DNA from: Pseudomonadales bacterium
Lineage (GTDB): Bacteria > Pseudomonadota > Gammaproteobacteria > Pseudomonadales > DT-91
Direction of reading: 5' to 3'
Assembly: GCA_013215055.1 (NCBI GenBank)
Contig: JABSRQ010000010.1
Coordinates: 1 to 64,000 of the forward strand
DNA: 64,000 nt
Shown one piece after another: positions 18,255 through 27,099 of the stretch. The notes under the pieces were generated by a model. The model was given only the letters and a program-made list of their open reading frames with translations. It made no database searches and was not told the DNA's origin. The position numbers and the translations under genes are program-made. Numbering within the stretch: the first letter of the stretch is position 1; each line of letters opens with the position of its first letter.

Positions 18255-18826
18255 AGTACTGCAATAAAACGCTTATCCGTAGCTATTGCAGCCATAGGCA
18301 CATCCCAACCTTCCAGGGGTAGCCTATCGACTTGCTGAAGCTCATGAGCCAGCCCTATCAATAAAGGCTTTTTATTCCAGCGTTGACGGCATTTAAATGC
18401 CAAGACCCTATCGTAATATCCCCCGCCCATTCCCAAACGACCACCTTGTTCATCAAAACCTACCAGCGGCATTAAAATCACATCCAGACCTTTGACAGGT
18501 TTTACCAAACCGGTAACAGGTTCTGGAATACCATATCGATTTTTTTTCGTTTGAGACAATAACGCAGGTTTAAACTCCATCTGCCGTTTAGGTTTCACTA
18601 CGGGTAAATACACCTGCTTGCCCAGCTGCTGTAATCGCTTCAATAAAGGCAGAGGGGAGATTTCGCCGTCATAGGGCCAATACAAGGCAATATGCTTAGC
18701 TTGTTGCAACTGCGGTTGCTTCAATAAAAGTCGGCTTAAAGATTCGGCGGCTTGATGCTGCTGAAAAGATGATAATTGCCTGCGAGATTGGCGTAATTCA
18801 GATCGGAGAGATGATTTATCCTGCAT
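18251..18826 (-). CDS. fau: 5-formyltetrahydrofolate cyclo-ligase
   Basis: A 191-aa enzyme that converts 5-formyl-THF to 5,10-methenyl-THF with ATP. Visible are the N-terminal SLRSELRQSRRQLS, the ALYWPYDGEISPLPLL strand, and the C-terminal signature MPLVGFDEQGGRLGMGGGYYDR. The frame is open further upstream, but that extension would read through the 6S RNA, so I start at ATG 18826, preceded by AAAGGGA. Its position just downstream of 6S RNA and zapA is the conserved gammaproteobacterial order; 6S RNA and fau are normally one transcript. Confidence 0.95.
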   Translation of the reverse strand: MQDKSSLRSELRQSRRQLSSFQQHQAAESLSRLLLKQPQLQQAKHIALYWPYDGEISPLPLLKRLQQLGKQVYLPVVKPKRQMEFKPALLSQTKKNRYGIPEPVTGLVKPVKGLDVILMPLVGFDEQGGRLGMGGGYYDRVLAFKCRQRWNKKPLLIGLAHELQQVDRLPLEGWDVPMAAIATDKRFIAVL

Positions 18827-18856
18827 GAAAATCCCTTTAAAGCAGAAAAAGGAATA

Positions 18857-19034
18857 GGACTCTCCAGGATACCGCTGCTGGCTACGTCCTTGAACCCGAA
18901 GGTTCAAGGCGGGGGTAAAGCGCAAACTTAAGGCTTTCCGACGGGCGGACATGCACACGGTAATGCGACAAAACCTCCTGGGTATTTACTTATCGGCTCG
19001 AGGACTACGCTAGCTGGCAAATATCTCAGAGAGT
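18857..19034 (-). ncRNA. ssrS: 6S RNA
   Basis: About 178 nt between zapA and fau, both on this strand, the classic ssrS location. The minus-strand 5' end ACTCTCTGAGAT pairs with the 3' end ATCCTGGAGAGT to close the long stem. Internal blocks CCTCGAGCCGAT, GTCCGCCCGTCGGAAAGCCTTAA, and the CCTTGAACCTTCGGGTTCAAGG hairpin match the E. coli RNA almost word for word. A TATGAT -10 (19041-19046) lies 6 nt before the predicted 5' end. 6S RNA binds sigma-70 RNA polymerase in stationary phase. Ends are good to a few bases. Confidence 0.93.
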
Positions 19035-19122
19035 GATTCAATCATAGCTAAAAGAGTCACGAAAATCCACCTAAAGAAATCAGTAATAAAGGTGCTAAAA
19101 GGAATAAGTTATTGAATTTAAA

Positions 19123-19440
19123 CTAGATTTGAAGTTGCTTTAATTGATGTAAAGCTTTATCCAGTTTTTTGCTGATTTTCACCACATGCTCATCAGCAGC
19201 CTCGTGGCTAAGCCCACCTTCGCCATCCTGATTTTGCAATTCATGGGTGATATTTAATGCGGCCATCACGGCGATACGTTCCAAACCCACCACTTTGCCA
19301 GACTCACGTATCGTGCGCATCTGTTGATCCAAATACGCAGCCGCATTTTTTAGTTCAACAATTTGCTCTTCAGGACAGGCAATTTGATATTCCTTACCCA
19401 TCACTTGAATTAAAACGGCGTTGGCAGGTTCTGTACTCAC
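19123..19440 (-). CDS. zapA: Cell division protein ZapA
   Basis: A 105-aa FtsZ-ring-associated protein. The N-terminal globular part has the family pattern VLIQVMGKEYQIACPEEQ and the middle reads LKNAAAYLDQQMRTIRESGK, VGLERIAVMAALNITHELQ. A C-terminal coiled coil follows. Length fits ZapA. It overlaps the upstream coiled-coil gene by 4 bp and precedes 6S RNA. Confidence 0.96.
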   Translation of the reverse strand: MSTEPANAVLIQVMGKEYQIACPEEQIVELKNAAAYLDQQMRTIRESGKVVGLERIAVMAALNITHELQNQDGEGGLSHEAADEHVVKISKKLDKALHQLKQLQI

Positions 19441-19646
19441 GCGTTTTGCTCCAGAGATTTAAGCCTGACAATCATGGCTTCTATTTTATTTCTCGCCAAT
19501 TCATTTTTTTCAACCAATTTGGAACGCTCCAGCCCCCAGGAAGACTCACGACTCTTTAAAGTGTCATTTTCTTCTTTCAGCACAGCACAGAGCTTGATGA
19601 GCTCATCAACCTTGCGTTCTAATTGAATAAATTGTTGCTGATCCAT
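19437..19646 (-). CDS. ZapB-like coiled-coil protein (TIGR02449 family)
   Basis: A 69-aa protein that is nearly all heptad-rich helix (LERKVDELIKLCAVLKEEND ... RLKSLEQ). It matches the small TIGR02449 family always found immediately upstream of zapA in Pseudomonas-type genomes, and the ATGA overlap with zapA implies coupled translation. The inferred role is structural, in the divisome with ZapA; the function is not proven. Confidence 0.85.
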   Translation of the reverse strand: MDQQQFIQLERKVDELIKLCAVLKEENDTLKSRESSWGLERSKLVEKNELARNKIEAMIVRLKSLEQNA

Positions 19647-19723
19647 AACTTACTGACGATAGTTAATAAAAATTCTATTTAATATAGTTGCCATATTGCA
19701 TAGGGTCAATGCTTTGTTGTGGC

Positions 19724-19751
19724 TTTTGCCCAGCCCGTATTTGTATATAAT
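19724..19751 (+). promoter_or_regulatory. Candidate promoter for the UPF0149-pepP-ubi operon
   Basis: A perfect TATAAT at 19746-19751 lies 44 bp before the UPF0149 start. The -35 is weak (TTTTGC, 16-bp spacer). The position and the perfect -10 are the support. Confidence 0.45.
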
Positions 19752-19795
19752 AGGCGACTTAACTTTTATCTTTCTAGCCATAGAAGCCAACTGCC

Positions 19796-20455
19796 ATGTC
19801 CAATACTGCCAAAGCTCTTGATTTTGATGAAGTTGCCAACTTAATGGTCAGCCTCAGCGCCAGCATCACTCCCTCAGAAGTACACGGTTTATTAGCCGGA
19901 CAATTAGCCGCGGGCAAACGCATGGATAAATCCAGCTGGTTTGCCGAGGCCAAGACCTTGCTGGATATTGAAACCAACTTCAGCCCCGATCAGCAGGAAC
20001 AGCTACTGTTTATCTATATGGCGACATTTACCCAAATTGGCGATGCGGAATTAGGTTTTTATCCGTTGATTCCGGATGACGACCTGGAATTTAATCTACG
20101 CTTACAATGTCTGGGGCTTTGGTGCAGCGGTTTTTTAGCAGGCTTTGCGTTGATAGAAAAGAAAAACGCCACACTACCCGAGCTGGTGAATGATGCACTG
20201 AACGATCTGGCTGCGATCTCTCAAGTCGGCGCTAACGAGGATGAAGAGCTGGATGAAAGCGCCGAATCTGACTTCTTCCAAATTATCGAATATATACGAT
20301 TAGCGGCCATGAATATTTTTATTGAATATGCTGCAGAAGCAGATGCCCAGCAGGTAAAACCTGCAGCCAACACAGAAAGCTTCGTCGAAGGGAAAAGCAC
20401 CGATAATAAATACCTAGGTTCAGAACAGTTATTCACAGGCCGAAAGGTTCATTAA
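19796..20455 (+). CDS. UPF0149 (YgfB/YecA-like) family protein
   Basis: A 219-aa cytosolic protein. The family signature is present: TPSEVHGLLAGQLAAG near residue 25, FYPLIPDDDLEFNLRLQCLG around 85 and WCSGFLAGFAL around 105. It is a little longer than E. coli YgfB because of a low-complexity C-terminal tail after IRLAAMNIFIEYAAEA. Function is not established in general; YgfB affects a regulator in Pseudomonas. It heads the conserved run ygfB-pepP-ubiH-ubiI, 11 bp before pepP. Confidence 0.93.
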   Translation: MSNTAKALDFDEVANLMVSLSASITPSEVHGLLAGQLAAGKRMDKSSWFAEAKTLLDIETNFSPDQQEQLLFIYMATFTQIGDAELGFYPLIPDDDLEFNLRLQCLGLWCSGFLAGFALIEKKNATLPELVNDALNDLAAISQVGANEDEELDESAESDFFQIIEYIRLAAMNIFIEYAAEADAQQVKPAANTESFVEGKSTDNKYLGSEQLFTGRKVH

Positions 20456-20466
20456 GGAATCAGACC

Positions 20467-21837
20467 ATGAACTCAAAAAGCCAAAAAAGCCAAAAAAGCC
20501 AAAAAAGCCAAAAAAGCCAAAAAAGCACACATAATCACGAAGAATATGCCCAGCGCCGTGCTCATTTGATGAGAGATATGCAAGCCAATAGCATTGCCAT
20601 CATTCCATCGGCCAATGAGATCATCCGTAATAACGATGTGCACTACCCTTTTCGCCAGGACAGCGACTTTCATTATCTCAGCGGCTTTGATGAACCCGAA
20701 TCGGTTGTGGTTTTAATTCCCGGGCGAGAACATGGGGAATTTGTTATGTTTTGCCGTGAACGTGATGCAAGCCGTGAGTTATGGGATGGCTATCGCGCAG
20801 GGCCAGAAGGTGCCTGTGCAAACTTTGGTGCCGATGATGCGTTTCCTATCGCCGATATCGACGATATTTTACCCGGTTTAATCGAAGGTAAAGATAGAGT
20901 GTATTATTCTCTGGGCCGTCACACCGAATTTGATGTGCAGGTCATGAACTGGATCAATACCATTCGTGCCGGCGTACGCACAGGCTCACATCCACCGGAA
21001 GAGTTTGTTGATTTAAATCATTTATTACATGATTTACGCCTGTATAAAACCAAAGATGAAATCAAAAATCTAAAAACCTCGGCCGACATCTCCGCTCGCG
21101 CACATACCCGAGCGATGAAAAGTTGCAAACCCGGCATCATGGAATATCAGCTTGAAGCCGAAATCATGCATGAATTTGGCATGGCAGGTGCCAGACAAGC
21201 CGCCTATTCCAGCATCGTGGGCGGCGGTGCTAACGCCTGTGTTTTACATTATGTGGAAAACCGCGATGCACTTAAAGACGGTGATTTAGTGCTTATCGAC
21301 GCAGGTTCTGATTACAACTATTACGCCGCCGACATAACCCGAACCTTTCCCGTCAACGGTAAATTCAGCGCAGAACAGGCCGCGCTTTATCAGCTGGTTT
21401 TAGATGCCCAAAAAGCCGCTATCGCGGTAACACAGCCAGGCAATCACTGGAATCAACCGCATGATGCTACCGTACAAGTAATCACCGAAGGGCTGATAAA
21501 ATTAGGTTTATTAGACGGCGACTGTGATGAACTGATTAAAAATGCCGCCTATAAAGCCTTTTATATGCACAAAGCTGGTCACTGGCTGGGTATGGATGTA
21601 CATGATGTAGGCGATTATAAAGTTAACGATGAATGGCGAGTTTTAGAGGCCGGCATGGTGTTAACGGTAGAGCCGGGTATTTATGTTGCGGTGGATAATC
21701 AGGATGTTGATAAAAAATGGCGGGGCATTGGCATTCGTATCGAAGACGATATTTTAGTCACCAAAAACGGTAATACAGTTTTAAGTGATGGCGTAGTTAA
21801 AGAGATCGCCGATATAGAAGCATTAATGGCCAGCTAA
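20467..21837 (+). CDS. pepP: Xaa-Pro aminopeptidase (PepP)
   Basis: A 456-aa M24B metallopeptidase that removes N-terminal residues preceding proline. Metal ligands are visible as Asp in LIDAGSDYNYYAADITRTFP (two), His in HKAGHWLGMDVHDVG, Glu in LTVEPGIY and Glu in GIRIEDDILV. The N-terminal creatinase-like domain starts with EEYAQRRAHLMRDM. Unusually, the first ~20 residues contain five copies of Ser-Gln-Lys encoded by a perfect 9-bp repeat. AAGGA precedes ATG 20467, so the repeat is very probably translated. The stop overlaps the ubiH start. Confidence 0.96.
   Translation: MNSKSQKSQKSQKSQKSQKSTHNHEEYAQRRAHLMRDMQANSIAIIPSANEIIRNNDVHYPFRQDSDFHYLSGFDEPESVVVLIPGREHGEFVMFCRERDASRELWDGYRAGPEGACANFGADDAFPIADIDDILPGLIEGKDRVYYSLGRHTEFDVQVMNWINTIRAGVRTGSHPPEEFVDLNHLLHDLRLYKTKDEIKNLKTSADISARAHTRAMKSCKPGIMEYQLEAEIMHEFGMAGARQAAYSSIVGGGANACVLHYVENRDALKDGDLVLIDAGSDYNYYAADITRTFPVNGKFSAEQAALYQLVLDAQKAAIAVTQPGNHWNQPHDATVQVITEGLIKLGLLDGDCDELIKNAAYKAFYMHKAGHWLGMDVHDVGDYKVNDEWRVLEAGMVLTVEPGIYVAVDNQDVDKKWRGIGIRIEDDILVTKNGNTVLSDGVVKEIADIEALMAS
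20479..20526 (+). repeat. Perfect 9-bp tandem repeat (Ser-Gln-Lys)5 in pepP
   Basis: Five exact copies of AGCCAAAAA plus a trailing AGC. The unit is a multiple of three, so copy-number change would lengthen or shorten the PepP N-terminus without shifting frame. The repeats lie before the conserved fold. Confidence 0.9.
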
Positions 21838-23084
21838 TGACACAAGACGACACAGTAAACAGCTTTACCCTGCCTAATAATATCGATATCGCCATTATTG
21901 GCGGCGGCATGGTGGGTGCCAGCATGGCGGCCTTATTACCGGCGCATTTTAACGTGCTATTGGTCGAAAGCTTCCCGCTGCCAGAAAATAATGCGGCCCC
22001 CATTTACCAACCCAGCTACGATGCCAGATCATCGGCACTGTGCCACAGCAGCTTTGAGATTTTTCAAGAAATCGGTTTATGGCAGACATTATCCAAACAT
22101 GTACAGCCAATCGCACAGGTACATGTATCCGACAAAGGCCATTGGGGCTCAACCCTGCTAGATCAAAAGCAGTCAACCAACATACCGGCCTTAGGTTATG
22201 TGATTGAAAACGCCTGGTTAGGCCGCTGCCTGCTGCACTTTATTCAGCAAAAAACCAATGTAAGCTTTGCCAGCCCGGCCCAGGTTAAAAAGCTGCAGGC
22301 GCGCCAAGGTGGAGTTACCTTACAGATTGAAAATAAAGCCGGTAAAGTCGCGGAGGTGAAGGCCAAACTAGCGGTGATTGCCGATGGAGCACAATCAAAA
22401 ACCTGCCAACGTTTAGGTATACATCACCACGTCACCGATTATCACCATACCGCCATCGTCGCCAATATTTCCACCTCCGATGCCCACCAAGGCATCGCCT
22501 ATGAACGTTTTACCGATAAAGGCCCGCTAGCCTTATTGCCACTGATCAACAATAAAAATGATGGGCATAGATCAGCCTTAATCTGGACTATGGCGACAGA
22601 AGAAGCCAATACATTATTATCATTAGATGATGATGCTTTTTTACAAGCCCTGCAACAACGCTTTGGCCACTGGCAGGGGCAGATGATTAAAGTGGGCCAG
22701 CGCCATAGTTACCCGTTACAGCTCAGCACGGCCAATGAGCAGGTACGCCAAAATATCGTGGTTTTAGGTAATGCCGCACATAGCCTACATCCCGTTGCCG
22801 GACAGGGTTTTAATCTGGCGTTGCGCGATGTTCAGGTTTTATGCCAACATTTGGCCAATGCGAATGCACCTTTGGGTGAACTCAGCGTATTAGAAGCTTA
22901 TGCCAAGGCCCAGAAAAACGATCAAATGCTCACCAGCCTTTTCAGCGATGTGCTACCTGGGATGTTTGCCCGTAAAAACCCGTTGATTACAACTGGGCGG
23001 GGCCTGGGCTTATTAGGCATCGAATTACTAACACCATTAAAATCCTCCTTTATCAACTTCGCCACAGGCCTGCGCCCCTCATGA
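21837..23084 (+). CDS. ubiH: 2-octaprenyl-6-methoxyphenol hydroxylase (UbiH-type)
   Basis: A 415-aa FAD monooxygenase of ubiquinone ring hydroxylation. The N-terminal Rossmann motif is IAIIGGGMVGASMAALL, the middle motif VIADGAQSKTCQRLG and the second FAD motif GNAAHSLHPVAGQGFNLALRD. It overlaps pepP by 1 bp and the next hydroxylase by 4 bp, the standard pepP-ubiH-ubiI operon. Assignment to UbiH rather than UbiI rests mainly on gene order. Confidence 0.93.
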   Translation: MTQDDTVNSFTLPNNIDIAIIGGGMVGASMAALLPAHFNVLLVESFPLPENNAAPIYQPSYDARSSALCHSSFEIFQEIGLWQTLSKHVQPIAQVHVSDKGHWGSTLLDQKQSTNIPALGYVIENAWLGRCLLHFIQQKTNVSFASPAQVKKLQARQGGVTLQIENKAGKVAEVKAKLAVIADGAQSKTCQRLGIHHHVTDYHHTAIVANISTSDAHQGIAYERFTDKGPLALLPLINNKNDGHRSALIWTMATEEANTLLSLDDDAFLQALQQRFGHWQGQMIKVGQRHSYPLQLSTANEQVRQNIVVLGNAAHSLHPVAGQGFNLALRDVQVLCQHLANANAPLGELSVLEAYAKAQKNDQMLTSLFSDVLPGMFARKNPLITTGRGLGLLGIELLTPLKSSFINFATGLRPS

Positions 23085-24352
23085 ATGCATTAAACACCTC
23101 CGCAGATTTGCCCGATATATCCGATACACCGGCGTTTGATGTTGCCATTATAGGGTCTGGTATTGCAGGTTCGGCGCTAGCCTGTGCCTTAAAAAACAGC
23201 CCATTATCTGTCGTATTGATTGAAAGCGGTCGGCTTCCGGATACCATTCCCGCCTGTGATAATCACATCAATGGCTTTGATGCCCGGGTTTCGGCGATGT
23301 CGCTGGCCAGTGAAAACTTCTTACAGGAGCTGGGTATATGGCCGGTGATTAAACAACGCCGCCTGCAAGAATATCAGAGCATGATGGTCTGGGATGGCGA
23401 AGGCACGGCCGAGATAGATTTTCATGCCGATGAAGTGCATAGCCATCATCTGGGCAGCATTGTTGAAAATCGCGTGATGGTTCAGGCCCTTGTTGAAAGC
23501 CTGCAGATGAGCAAAGTAAAACTGTTGGATCAAGCCAAGGTCTCTAATATAGCCCCGATTAACGATGGTGATTATTGCCACCTGATCACATTGGAAAAAG
23601 AACGTCAGATTCAGGTAAAAGCCAAACTGATTGTGGGTGCCGATGGCGCTAATTCCTTTGTACGCAGCCACTTTGGCTTAAAAACCCGCGAATGGGATTA
23701 TCAACATAATGGCATTGTTTGCACAATAGAGACCCAAAAACCGCATCAAAATACCGCCTGGCAGCGTTTTATGTCTACCGGGCCTTTGGCTTTCTTGCCT
23801 CTTTCCAGCAATGTCGAAGAAGATAAACACTTCTGCTCGATTGTCTGGTCGGCCGAGACTGAAAAAGCCGAAGCCTTGATGGCCCTGGATGATGAAAGCT
23901 TTAAACAGGAGTTGGCTGAAAAAAGTGAATTTAAACTGGGGGAAATACTGGCATGCTCACGCCGCTTCAGTTTCCCTCTACGTCAACGCCATGCCATCAA
24001 CTATATTGATGATGGTGTTGCACTGGTCGCCGATGCCGCCCACACGATTCACCCGCTGGCAGGCCAGGGTATTAATATCGGCTTATTGGATGTCAAAGTC
24101 CTGGCCGAAGAACTGATCAAGGCCGACAAACTCCAACATCGCATAGGGGACACGCGGGTATTAAGCCGCTATCAACGCCGCCGTAAAACCGACAACCTGC
24201 TGATGATGTCGGTAATGGAAGGTTTTAAACGTTTATTTGGGCAACAAAACCTGGCTATCAGCTGGATTCGTAACCGTGGCATGGCTGCTGTGGGCCGGCA
24301 TACACTGATCAAACGTCAATTAATCAAACAGGCGATTGGCTTAACAAAATAA
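23081..24352 (+). CDS. ubiI: Ubiquinone hydroxylase, UbiI/VisC-type
   Basis: A 423-aa FAD monooxygenase paralogous to the preceding gene. Motifs are DVAIIGSGIAGSALACALK, VGADGANSFVRSHFGL and VADAAHTIHPLAGQGINIGLLD. In E. coli the second enzyme of this pair (UbiI) hydroxylates ring position C5. It overlaps ubiH by 4 bp, so translation is probably coupled. The UbiI label is by position and family resemblance. Confidence 0.92.
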   Translation: MNALNTSADLPDISDTPAFDVAIIGSGIAGSALACALKNSPLSVVLIESGRLPDTIPACDNHINGFDARVSAMSLASENFLQELGIWPVIKQRRLQEYQSMMVWDGEGTAEIDFHADEVHSHHLGSIVENRVMVQALVESLQMSKVKLLDQAKVSNIAPINDGDYCHLITLEKERQIQVKAKLIVGADGANSFVRSHFGLKTREWDYQHNGIVCTIETQKPHQNTAWQRFMSTGPLAFLPLSSNVEEDKHFCSIVWSAETEKAEALMALDDESFKQELAEKSEFKLGEILACSRRFSFPLRQRHAINYIDDGVALVADAAHTIHPLAGQGINIGLLDVKVLAEELIKADKLQHRIGDTRVLSRYQRRRKTDNLLMMSVMEGFKRLFGQQNLAISWIRNRGMAAVGRHTLIKRQLIKQAIGLTK

Positions 24353-24364
24353 GCGCTTGTGACC

Positions 24365-24383
24365 TTAAATGAAAATCATTACC
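24365..24383. promoter_or_regulatory. Fur box upstream of the ferric iron transporter
   Basis: A 19-mer centred on ATGAAAATCATT matches the classical GATAATGATAATCATTATC consensus at 14 of 19 positions and lies 50-70 bp before the iron-binding protein gene. Position and score agree with iron-dependent repression by Fur. Confidence 0.7.
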
Positions 24384-24432
24384 ATCTCCGCATTAGTGAA
24401 CGATTTTAACCTGGCCCTTGGAACGTAATACG

Positions 24433-25479
24433 ATGAAAAAAATGCTTAGCTTAGTGGCAGCCATTGCTACCGCAGCCCTTTTAACGGCTTGCGGAAAAAC
24501 CGAGACCACAGACACTTCATCTGCCAATGCATCTGCAAACACCACCATCACCGTTTACAGTGCACGCAAGGAGCATTTGATCAAACCGTTATTTGATGCT
24601 TACACCGCCAAAACCGGCATCAACATTCAATATATCACCGATAAAGCCGGCCCATTGTTAAGCCGTTTAAAGAGCGAAGGTGTTACCACTAAAGCCGATA
24701 TATTATTAACCACCGATGTCGGTAACTTATGGCAGGCGCAAAAACAAGGTGTTTTACAGCAGGTCAAGTCAAAGGTGCTAGATCAGCAAATCCCTGAGCA
24801 TCTGCGTGACAAAGACCATTACTGGTTTGGTTTAACCCAACGTTCACGCACCATTGTTTATTCTACCGAGCGCCTGCAACCCGAACAATTAAGCACTTAT
24901 GCCGCGCTGTCCGATGAATCTTTTAAGGGCCGCCTGTGTTTACGTACCTCCAAAAAAGTGTATAACCAATCGCTAGTTGCCAGCATGGTCGCGCATCAGG
25001 GTGCAGATAAAACCACCACCATCGTAAAAGGCTGGGTCGCTAACCTGGCTGTGGCACCTTTCTCTAACGATACCGCCGCAATGCAAGCTGTTCAGGCCGG
25101 ACAATGTGATGCCACCATTGTTAACACCTACTACTTTGGCCGCCTGGAAAAAGACGGAAAAGCTGAAGGCCTTAAAATTTTCTGGCCTGATCAGGACCAA
25201 GGGCAAAACGGTGTACATATGAATATCTCCGGTGCAGGTGTTACCGCCCATGCCAAACATACAGATGCGGCCATCAAATTATTAGAATGGTTATCCGGCC
25301 CTGAAGCACAGGAAATGTTAGCCGGTTTAAATATGGAATTCCCAGTAAATCCACAGGTTAAATCGGTAGCGCAGGTGCAAGCCTGGGGAGCATTTAAAGC
25401 CGACAGCATACCTCTTAATGAGATAGCCGCGCAGCAGATTGAAGCGGTTAAGATCATCGATAGCGCCGGTTATTTATAA
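24433..25479 (+). CDS. Fe(3+) ABC transporter substrate-binding lipoprotein (FutA/FbpA type)
   Basis: A 348-aa periplasmic ferric-iron binding protein, family of FbpA/FutA/IdiA. A signal peptide ends in the lipobox LLTAC (Cys20), so it is membrane-tethered. The mature part begins ITVYSARKEHLIKPLFDAYT and has RSRTIVYSTERL and the NTYYFGRLEKDGK segment with the Tyr pair that binds iron. ATG 24433 has GGAACG upstream. A Fur box precedes it and the permease follows 27 bp downstream, so the two form an iron-repressed operon. Confidence 0.93.
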   Translation: MKKMLSLVAAIATAALLTACGKTETTDTSSANASANTTITVYSARKEHLIKPLFDAYTAKTGINIQYITDKAGPLLSRLKSEGVTTKADILLTTDVGNLWQAQKQGVLQQVKSKVLDQQIPEHLRDKDHYWFGLTQRSRTIVYSTERLQPEQLSTYAALSDESFKGRLCLRTSKKVYNQSLVASMVAHQGADKTTTIVKGWVANLAVAPFSNDTAAMQAVQAGQCDATIVNTYYFGRLEKDGKAEGLKIFWPDQDQGQNGVHMNISGAGVTAHAKHTDAAIKLLEWLSGPEAQEMLAGLNMEFPVNPQVKSVAQVQAWGAFKADSIPLNEIAAQQIEAVKIIDSAGYL

Positions 25480-25506
25480 GCCGTGCATTATTTTTCAGTT
25501 TAAACG

Positions 25507-27093
25507 ATGCGTTCAGCCAACTTTCTCTTAGTTTTTGTGGTCGCACTGGTATTAATACCGGTGCTGGCAGTTTTATTCAGCTGGAGCAGCATCAACACCG
25601 AGTTATGGGCGCATTTTCTTGATACCCGCCTAAGCGATTTATTAATCAATACCGCCTATCTGTTATTTGGCGTCAGCATTGGCGTGCTCACTTTAGGTGT
25701 AGGCCTGGCCTGGTTAATCAGCTGGTATGAATTCCCAGGCAGGCGTTGGCTGGAATGGGCATTAATGTTACCGATGGCAATTCCGGCTTATGTGGTCGCC
25801 TTTGTCTTTCTTGGGCTTTTTTCATTCACCGGGCCGATCCAGACTTTTCTACGTGAATCCGGCTTCGGCTGGTTAAATATCGCCGATATCCGCCACCCTG
25901 TTTCTATCAGCCTGGTGATGGCCTCCGTTCTGTATCCCTATATTTATTTATTAGCCCGCAATGCGTTTATGTCGCAGGGCCAACATTATATAGAAGCCGC
26001 ACAAAGTCTGGGAGCCAGCCGCTGGTCTATCGCCACCGGCATTCAGTTAGCGATGGCAAGACCCGCCATCGTCGCAGGGTTAGCGTTAGCGATGATGGAG
26101 ACGCTGGCCGATTTTGGCACCGTGGCCATTTTTAATTACGATACCTTTACCACCGCCATCTACAAAGCCTGGTTTGATTATTTTGATTTACAGCTGGCCT
26201 GTCAACTTGCCTCCATCTTATTGATTTTGGTGTCTGTGGCCTTGATGGTTGAAACACGCCAACGTGGAGCACGTAACTTTCAGGATAAACAACAGCCCCA
26301 TCAACGCCAGGCACTCAGCCCCTTAAAGGCCTGGTGTGCCACCACTGTGTGTGTGTTGATATTTAGCTTAAGCTTTGTGTTACCGGTGATTCAATTATTG
26401 ATTTGGGCGCTAAAATATATCGAAGAGCTAGCAGATCCGCGCTTCTTAAATTTACTCTGGCGCACTTTTAGCCTTGCCCTGATGGCCGCCGTATTAACCG
26501 CCAGTGTGGCACTGATGCTGGCGCTGATTCAACGCTTAAAAAACACAGCTTGGACTAACCGCTTAATCACCCTCGCCAAACTCGGTTATGCGCTTCCAGG
26601 TACGGTATTGGCTGTGGGCATTGTGATGCCCTTAGGTTATTTTGAGCAAACATTGGCCCCGGTCACCAAAGCGCTGGGCTTTGCTCCCACACAAATTCTT
26701 TTAGGCAGCGTTTTTATATTGATCATGGCTTATATGATTCGCTTCTTAACCGTAGCGATAGGCCCGCTGGAGACCAGCCTTTCACGCCTAAGCCAACACA
26801 TCCCCGAAGCCGCAGCCAGCCTCGGAGCCAGTCGCCTACGGGTATTTTTTACCATCTACCTGCCGTTGATACGCCCAGGTTTGTTATTAGCGATGTTACT
26901 GGTATTTGTTGATGTGATGAAAGAAATGCCCGCGACGTTATTGATGCGTCCCTTCGGCTGGGACACATTGGCTGTGCGTATTTTCGAAATGACTTCAGAA
27001 GGTGAATATGAACGTGCAGCTCTGCCAGCCTTATGTTTATTACTGGTTGGTTTAATCCCAATGATATTAACCATTCGTAGAGGCCGCGGTTAA
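25507..27093 (+). CDS. Iron(III) ABC transporter permease, fused two-domain
   Basis: A 528-aa inner-membrane protein with about 12 TM segments, made of two homologous permease halves. Each half carries an EAA loop: EAAQSLGASRWSIATGIQLA (~residues 160-180) and EAAASLGASRLRVFFTIYLP (~435-455). This is the FbpB-type fusion that partners ferric-binding proteins. No ATPase gene is adjacent, although fbpC often completes the operon; it must lie elsewhere. Confidence 0.93.
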   Translation: MRSANFLLVFVVALVLIPVLAVLFSWSSINTELWAHFLDTRLSDLLINTAYLLFGVSIGVLTLGVGLAWLISWYEFPGRRWLEWALMLPMAIPAYVVAFVFLGLFSFTGPIQTFLRESGFGWLNIADIRHPVSISLVMASVLYPYIYLLARNAFMSQGQHYIEAAQSLGASRWSIATGIQLAMARPAIVAGLALAMMETLADFGTVAIFNYDTFTTAIYKAWFDYFDLQLACQLASILLILVSVALMVETRQRGARNFQDKQQPHQRQALSPLKAWCATTVCVLIFSLSFVLPVIQLLIWALKYIEELADPRFLNLLWRTFSLALMAAVLTASVALMLALIQRLKNTAWTNRLITLAKLGYALPGTVLAVGIVMPLGYFEQTLAPVTKALGFAPTQILLGSVFILIMAYMIRFLTVAIGPLETSLSRLSQHIPEAAASLGASRLRVFFTIYLPLIRPGLLLAMLLVFVDVMKEMPATLLMRPFGWDTLAVRIFEMTSEGEYERAALPALCLLLVGLIPMILTIRRGRG

Positions 27094-27099
27094 AAGCCG

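Noticed and set aside
18827-18958. N-terminal extension of fau
   Set aside because: The open frame runs through the conserved 6S RNA; ATG 18826 has a ribosome site and gives the family N-terminus.
25191-25457. 88-codon minus-strand ORF inside the iron-binding protein gene
   Set aside because: Fully antisense to a conserved gene and with no family resemblance.
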